From JAJNPS01 sp031378845 (lineage in GTDB: Bacteria; Pseudomonadota; Alphaproteobacteria; Rhodobacterales; Rhodobacteraceae): a stretch of DNA of 64,000 bases. A program made the translations under genes and the position numbers. The notes beneath the pieces were generated by a model. The model was not told where the DNA came from, did not search any database, and saw nothing but the letters and a program-made list of their open reading frames with translations. Below, one piece after another: positions 60,471 to 64,000 of this stretch; positions within the stretch are counted from its first letter, which is position 1, and every line of letters begins with the position of its first letter. Location of the stretch: assembly GCA_031378845.1 (NCBI GenBank), contig JANNES010000018.1, forward strand, positions 124,001-188,000, read 5' to 3'.

Positions 60471-60964
60471 GCGGCATGATGCACCTGGCAGAGCTGAACG
60501 TCGGGCGGCTGCTGGCACCGACAGATGATCCGCGCGTGGCTGAGTTCATGAACGCGCTTGATCGCGTGAACGGCATGGGCAAGCGGATGCCGGGGTTTGT
60601 TTGGATGATGGAAGGCTCGGGCGAACCCGGCACCGGCAACACCGAGGCCAAGATCGGTGGCGATGCGCAGCATGTCTCGAACCTCACCGTCTGGGAAAGC
60701 GTCGAGACGCTGGAGAATTTCGTCTGGAACACCGTGCACCGCACGTTTTACGAACGCCGCAAGGAATGGTTCGAAGTTCTGGGCAAGATGCATTTTGTCA
60801 TGTGGTGGGTTCCTGCCGGGCATAGACCGACACTTGACGAGGCGCTGACGAGGCTGGCCTTGCTTGAGGCAAATGGCGACAGTGACGAAGCGTTCGGGTG
60901 GACCTATCTGAATGACGCTCAGGCATGGAAAACCCATGGTTGCACGCGGACGGCGGCGGAGTAG
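60467..60964 (+). CDS. DUF3291 domain protein (antibiotic monooxygenase-like fold)
   Basis: 165 residues: MMHLAELNVGRLLAPTDDPR, PGFVWMMEGSGEPGTGNTEA, NLTVWESVETLENFVWNT and KMHFVMWWVPAGHRPTLDEA match the DUF3291 ferredoxin-like fold well. Activity unknown. Starts with an ATGA overlap on the lipoprotein gene. Confidence 0.85.
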   Translation: MSGMMHLAELNVGRLLAPTDDPRVAEFMNALDRVNGMGKRMPGFVWMMEGSGEPGTGNTEAKIGGDAQHVSNLTVWESVETLENFVWNTVHRTFYERRKEWFEVLGKMHFVMWWVPAGHRPTLDEALTRLALLEANGDSDEAFGWTYLNDAQAWKTHGCTRTAAE

Positions 60965-60967
60965 GCG

Positions 60968-61285
60968 ATGGCAATCTCTTGGACAATGCGGGATCGGGAT
61001 CGCTTTGCCGACGACGATCCGGATGATGCAACAGCGACAAGCGAGCCATCGCTGCGTATTTGCATGGCGGTCGGGGTTGGCTATGCGGGGCTCCTTGGCG
61101 TGCTGTTCGTGATGTGGAACGGACTTGCGTGGTCTCATCTGCCTGCGGCGATGTTGATCGGGGCGGTTTTCGGTGTGTTTGGCTTGCGGCGGATGCGTCC
61201 TGTGGCCTATCTGGCCGCGATTGTGCTGGTTGTGGTGACGTGTGTCGGTCTGGTCTTGGGTGGGGCCCCGGGTCTGACAAGATGA
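60968..61285 (+). CDS. Small membrane protein, 105 residues
   Basis: MAISWTMRDRDRFADDDPDD is an acidic soluble start, followed by about three membrane helices (ICMAVGVGYAGLLGVLFVMW; AAMLIGAVFGVFGL; AYLAAIVLVVVTCVGLVL). Unrecognised. It starts 3 bases after the DUF3291 gene. Confidence 0.65.
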   Translation: MAISWTMRDRDRFADDDPDDATATSEPSLRICMAVGVGYAGLLGVLFVMWNGLAWSHLPAAMLIGAVFGVFGLRRMRPVAYLAAIVLVVVTCVGLVLGGAPGLTR

Positions 61286-61295
61286 ATGGGGTGAC

Positions 61296-61478
61296 ATGAT
61301 GTGCTATGGCGGTCTCGATCCGAAATACCAGCTTCGCGACCTTGAGGCGCGTGCAAGGCCCCGGCCGTCTTTGCAAAGTCATCAGGTGCAGCCTGCGCCC
61401 GTATCGACCCCGGGCCTGGGTGCATGGGTCAGGGCGATGGTGGCGCGCGTGCTTCGGAAAGGTCCGGCCCATGTCTAA
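61296..61478 (+). CDS. Short conserved-type protein before nuoG, 60 residues
   Basis: MMCYGGLDPKYQLRDLEARA onward, ending VARVLRKGPAHV. The stop overlaps the nuoG start (ATGTCTAA), and GGGGTGA lies upstream of the ATG. The same kind of small gene is seen ahead of nuoG in related bacteria as far as I recall. Function unknown. Confidence 0.65.
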   Translation: MMCYGGLDPKYQLRDLEARARPRPSLQSHQVQPAPVSTPGLGAWVRAMVARVLRKGPAHV

Positions 61479-63492
61479 CCTCAAGAAAATCTCCATCGAC
61501 GGCATCGAGGTCGAGGTTGACGGCGCGATGACCATCATTCAGGCGGCTGAGGTCGCGGGCGTCGATATCCCGCGCTTTTGCTACCATGAACGCCTGACGA
61601 TCGCGGGCAACTGCCGGATGTGTCTGGTCGAGGTTGTCGGCGGCCCGCCCAAGCCGACCGCGTCCTGCGCGATGCAGGTCAAGGATCTGCGCCCCGGCCC
61701 GAACGGCGAGGCCCCGCTGGTCAAGACGAAATCCCCGATGGTGAAAAAGGCGCGCGAGGGGGTGATGGAGTTTCTGCTGATCAACCATCCCCTCGACTGC
61801 CCGATCTGCGATCAGGGTGGCGAGTGTGATTTGCAGGATCAGGCGATGGCGTTTGGTGTGGATTTCTCGCGCTACCGCGAGCCGAAACGCGCGTCCGAGG
61901 ATCTGAACCTTGGCCCGCTGGTCGAAACCAAGATGACGCGTTGCATTTCCTGCACCCGCTGTGTGCGGTTCACCACCGAAGTCGCGGGCATCACCCAGAT
62001 GGGCCAGACGGGCCGTGGTGAGGACAGCGAGATCACCAGCTATCTGAATGAGACGCTGGCCTCGAACCTGCAAGGCAACATCATCGACCTGTGCCCGGTG
62101 GGGGCGCTGACCTCCAAGCCCTATGCGTTCACGGCACGGCCATGGGAGCTGACCAAGACCGAAAGCATCGACGTGACGGATGCGCTGGGGTCCAACATCC
62201 GCATCGACACCAAGGGGCGCGAAGTGATGCGCATCTTGCCGCGCAACCATGACGGCGTGAACGAGGAATGGATTTCCGACAAGACCCGGTTCGTCTGGGA
62301 CGGGTTGCGCCGCCAGCGGCTGGACACGCCCTACATCCGCGAGAACGGCAAACTGCGCAAAGCAGGCTGGGACGAGGCGCTTGCGCTCGCCGCCGCCGCG
62401 ATGAAGGGCCGCAAGGTTGCGGGGTTGGTGGGCGACCTCGCCCCGGTCGAGGCCGCCTATTCGCTGAAAAAGATGATCGAGGGCCTTGGCGGCCATGTCG
62501 AATGCCGCACGGATGGGGCCAAGCTGCCGATCCACAACCGGTCGGGGTATGTCGGCACCGCGGCAATCGAGGATATCGATTCGGCGCAGATGATCCAGCT
62601 GCTCGGGACCAATCCGCGGGTCGAATCCGCCGTCTTGAATGCGCGTCTGCGCAAGGCATGGCTCAACGGGGCCAAGATTGGGCTGGTGGGCGAGGCGGTC
62701 GATCTGACGTATGAATATACCCATGTCGGCACCGACCGCGCGGCGCTGTTAAAACTCTCGTCGCAGGTGATCAGCGACGAGACCAAGGCCAAGCCGACAC
62801 TGGTGATCGTGGGGCAGGGCGCGATTTCCGAGGCGGACGGCGAGGCCGTGCTGGCCCATGCGATGCGGCTGGCTGAAAACTCGAACTCGAAACTGCTGAT
62901 CCTGCACACCGCTGCGGGGCGCGTGGGCGCTATGGATGTGGGCGCGGTGACCGAAGGTGGCCTCGCTGCGGCCACGGACGCGGCCGAGGTGATCTACAAT
63001 CTTGGTGCCGATGAGGTGGAGATCGCCCCCGGACCCTTCGTGATCTATCAAGGCAGCCATGGTGATCGCGGCGCAAATCGCGCCGACATCATCCTGCCGG
63101 GCGCCGCCTACACCGAGGAAAACGGACTTTTCGTGAACACCGAGGGCCGCCCGCAACTGGCGATGCGCGCAGGCTTTGCGCCCGGCGAGGCCAAGGAAAA
63201 CTGGGCCGTCCTGCGCGCCCTGTCGGCGGAACTTGGAGCGACATTGCCATGGGACAGCCTTGCGGTCCTGCGTCAGGCGTTGGTTGCCGCACACCCGCAT
63301 CTGGGGCGCATTGACGAGGTTGCCGACAATGTCTGGACGCCTTTGCCGCTTTGCGATCCGGGCAAGGCCACGTTTCGCAACGCCGTCGGGGATTTCTACC
63401 TGACCAACCCGATTGCGCGGGCAAGCCGCGTGATGGCAGAGTTGTCGGCGATGCAACTTGCGCGGACGCAAAGCCCCATGGCGGCGGAATAA
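61471..63492 (+). CDS. nuoG: NADH-quinone oxidoreductase subunit G
   Basis: 673 residues from the ATG at 61471 (MSNLKKISIDGIEVEVDGAM). Cluster ligands: [2Fe-2S] in CYHERLTIAGNCRMCLVEV, then HPLDCPICDQGGECDLQDQ and TRCISCTRCVRFTTEVAG for N4/N5, and a molybdopterin-type domain behind (NHDGVNEEWISDKTRF onward). The mitochondrial-type 75-kDa subunit length fits alphaproteobacteria. It has GGAAAGG upstream of the ATG. Confidence 0.97.
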   Translation: MSNLKKISIDGIEVEVDGAMTIIQAAEVAGVDIPRFCYHERLTIAGNCRMCLVEVVGGPPKPTASCAMQVKDLRPGPNGEAPLVKTKSPMVKKAREGVMEFLLINHPLDCPICDQGGECDLQDQAMAFGVDFSRYREPKRASEDLNLGPLVETKMTRCISCTRCVRFTTEVAGITQMGQTGRGEDSEITSYLNETLASNLQGNIIDLCPVGALTSKPYAFTARPWELTKTESIDVTDALGSNIRIDTKGREVMRILPRNHDGVNEEWISDKTRFVWDGLRRQRLDTPYIRENGKLRKAGWDEALALAAAAMKGRKVAGLVGDLAPVEAAYSLKKMIEGLGGHVECRTDGAKLPIHNRSGYVGTAAIEDIDSAQMIQLLGTNPRVESAVLNARLRKAWLNGAKIGLVGEAVDLTYEYTHVGTDRAALLKLSSQVISDETKAKPTLVIVGQGAISEADGEAVLAHAMRLAENSNSKLLILHTAAGRVGAMDVGAVTEGGLAAATDAAEVIYNLGADEVEIAPGPFVIYQGSHGDRGANRADIILPGAAYTEENGLFVNTEGRPQLAMRAGFAPGEAKENWAVLRALSAELGATLPWDSLAVLRQALVAAHPHLGRIDEVADNVWTPLPLCDPGKATFRNAVGDFYLTNPIARASRVMAELSAMQLARTQSPMAAE

Positions 63493-63493
63493 G

Positions 63494-63895
63494 TTGGACC
63501 ACGCGCCGACCCTTGCGGGATGCCTTGCAGCGCTGACGGCGCTGGGTGCCTGCGCGGCGACGCGGCAAGAGGCGGGCCTTGGTTTTCAGCCGGACTACCG
63601 GGGCATCGAGACGCTGCTGCTGGACGGTGATCTGGTCAATTTTCGCGTGTCCATGACCGGCGCGCGCAACGACGAGGATGTGGCCGCCTATGCCCGCTGT
63701 GCGGCGGCGCAATATGCGCTGATCCGCGGGTTCGGATTTGCGCGGCTGGTGCGCACAACTGTCGCGCAAGACGGTGAGATCTGGCGTGGTGATGCGGTCT
63801 ACACGATATCGGCAGCGCTGCCGCCCGGCTTTCGCACTATTGACGCCGAAGTCACAGTGCGCGATTGCGGCGAACAAGGCATTCCGACGGTCTGA
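63494..63895 (+). CDS. Putative lipoprotein between nuoG and nuoH
   Basis: 133 residues from a TTG start (MDHAPTLAGCLAALTALGAC). Lipobox LGAC, mature part with DDEDVAAYARCAAAQYALIR-like helix and VTVRDCGEQGIPTV. Two further cysteines could pair. The start is one base after the nuoG stop. A longer frame from 63458 would overlap nuoG. No family is recognised. Confidence 0.65.
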   Translation: MDHAPTLAGCLAALTALGACAATRQEAGLGFQPDYRGIETLLLDGDLVNFRVSMTGARNDEDVAAYARCAAAQYALIRGFGFARLVRTTVAQDGEIWRGDAVYTISAALPPGFRTIDAEVTVRDCGEQGIPTV

Positions 63896-63930
63896 AAGTA
63901 CTGTCGGTTGAAGAATTGGGGAATGCGGGT

Positions 63931-64000
63931 ATGGACGGGTTTATGTCGACGAATCTGGGGGTGGCGCTGTTGATCGTGGCGCAAAGCCTGCTGGTCACCG
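63931..64000 (+). CDS. nuoH: NADH-quinone oxidoreductase subunit H, N-terminal fragment (runs off the right edge)
   Basis: The ATG at 63931 begins MDGFMSTNLGVALLIVAQSL, hydrophobic from residue 8, as expected for the first membrane helix of NuoH. Only 23 codons are inside the window, so identity rests mainly on position after nuoG. Confidence 0.7.
   Translation, partial: MDGFMSTNLGVALLIVAQSLLVT

Noticed and set aside
1..64000. CRISPR arrays, rRNA genes and insertion sequences
   Set aside because: No regularly spaced repeat array, no rRNA sequence and no intact transposase were found on reading the window.

Overview
The window looks like a chromosomal segment of a high-GC alphaproteobacterium of the order Rhodobacterales. 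Supporting signs are a nuo operon interrupted by small Rhodobacterales-type genes (DUF5333-, DUF5337- and DUF3291-like), an alphaproteobacterial LexA box (GTTC-N7-GTTC) in front of an imuA-imuB-dnaE2 cassette, and a CueR/HmrR-type copper operon. This assignment is inferred from gene content; no 16S rRNA lies in the window.

Layout. 1-2787: SOS mutagenesis cassette (imuA, imuB, 5' part of dnaE2; minus strand). 3053-5693: lipid-carrier glycosylation trio (LAB_N protein, GT39 and GT2 glycosyltransferases). 6251-9257: copper export, with a CueR-type promoter, copA and cueR. 9444-10448: an iolG-like oxidoreductase. 10712-33014: a large capsule locus. Its minus-strand arm holds two sulfotransferases and the complete ABC export path (outer-membrane polysaccharide export lipoprotein, KpsE, KpsT, KpsM). 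Its plus-strand arm holds a 2443-residue type I PKS/FAS (RkpA-like), an alpha-oxoamine synthase (RkpG-like), two tandem GT32-like transferases, UDP-galactopyranose mutase and a GlfT2-like galactofuranosyltransferase. A methyltransferase, a KpsS/RkpJ-like protein and a ketosphinganine-reductase-like SDR (RkpH-like) follow. 33475-43010: a 9.5-kb element integrated in tRNA-Cys between 47-bp direct repeats. It encodes an integrase, an AlpA-like protein, regulators, a replication-type HTH protein, terminase, HNH nuclease, capsid, protease, portal and a connector, but no tail or lysis genes. 43024-51486: housekeeping genes (AlkD-like repair protein, lipoprotein, glmS, glmU, gph, MFS pump, DegT aminotransferase, nuclease). 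51628-64000: nuoA, B, C, D, E, F, G and the start of nuoH, with many small accessory genes between them.

How the genes work together. The capsule arms appear to be one system. RkpA/RkpG/RkpH resemble the Sinorhizobium rkp-1 proteins and would build an unusual aminolipid, chemically like a sphingoid base, as anchor or starter. The glycosyltransferases, Glf and sulfotransferases would build a galactofuranose-containing, possibly sulfated glycan, and KpsMTE plus the outer-membrane lipoprotein would export it. glmS and glmU, located nearby, supply UDP-GlcNAc for envelope polymers in general.

The two most notable things are the capsule locus with its dedicated polyketide/aminolipid pathway, and the tail-less capsid-encoding island, which resembles the capsid-forming phage-inducible chromosomal islands (cf-PICIs) described in other bacteria.
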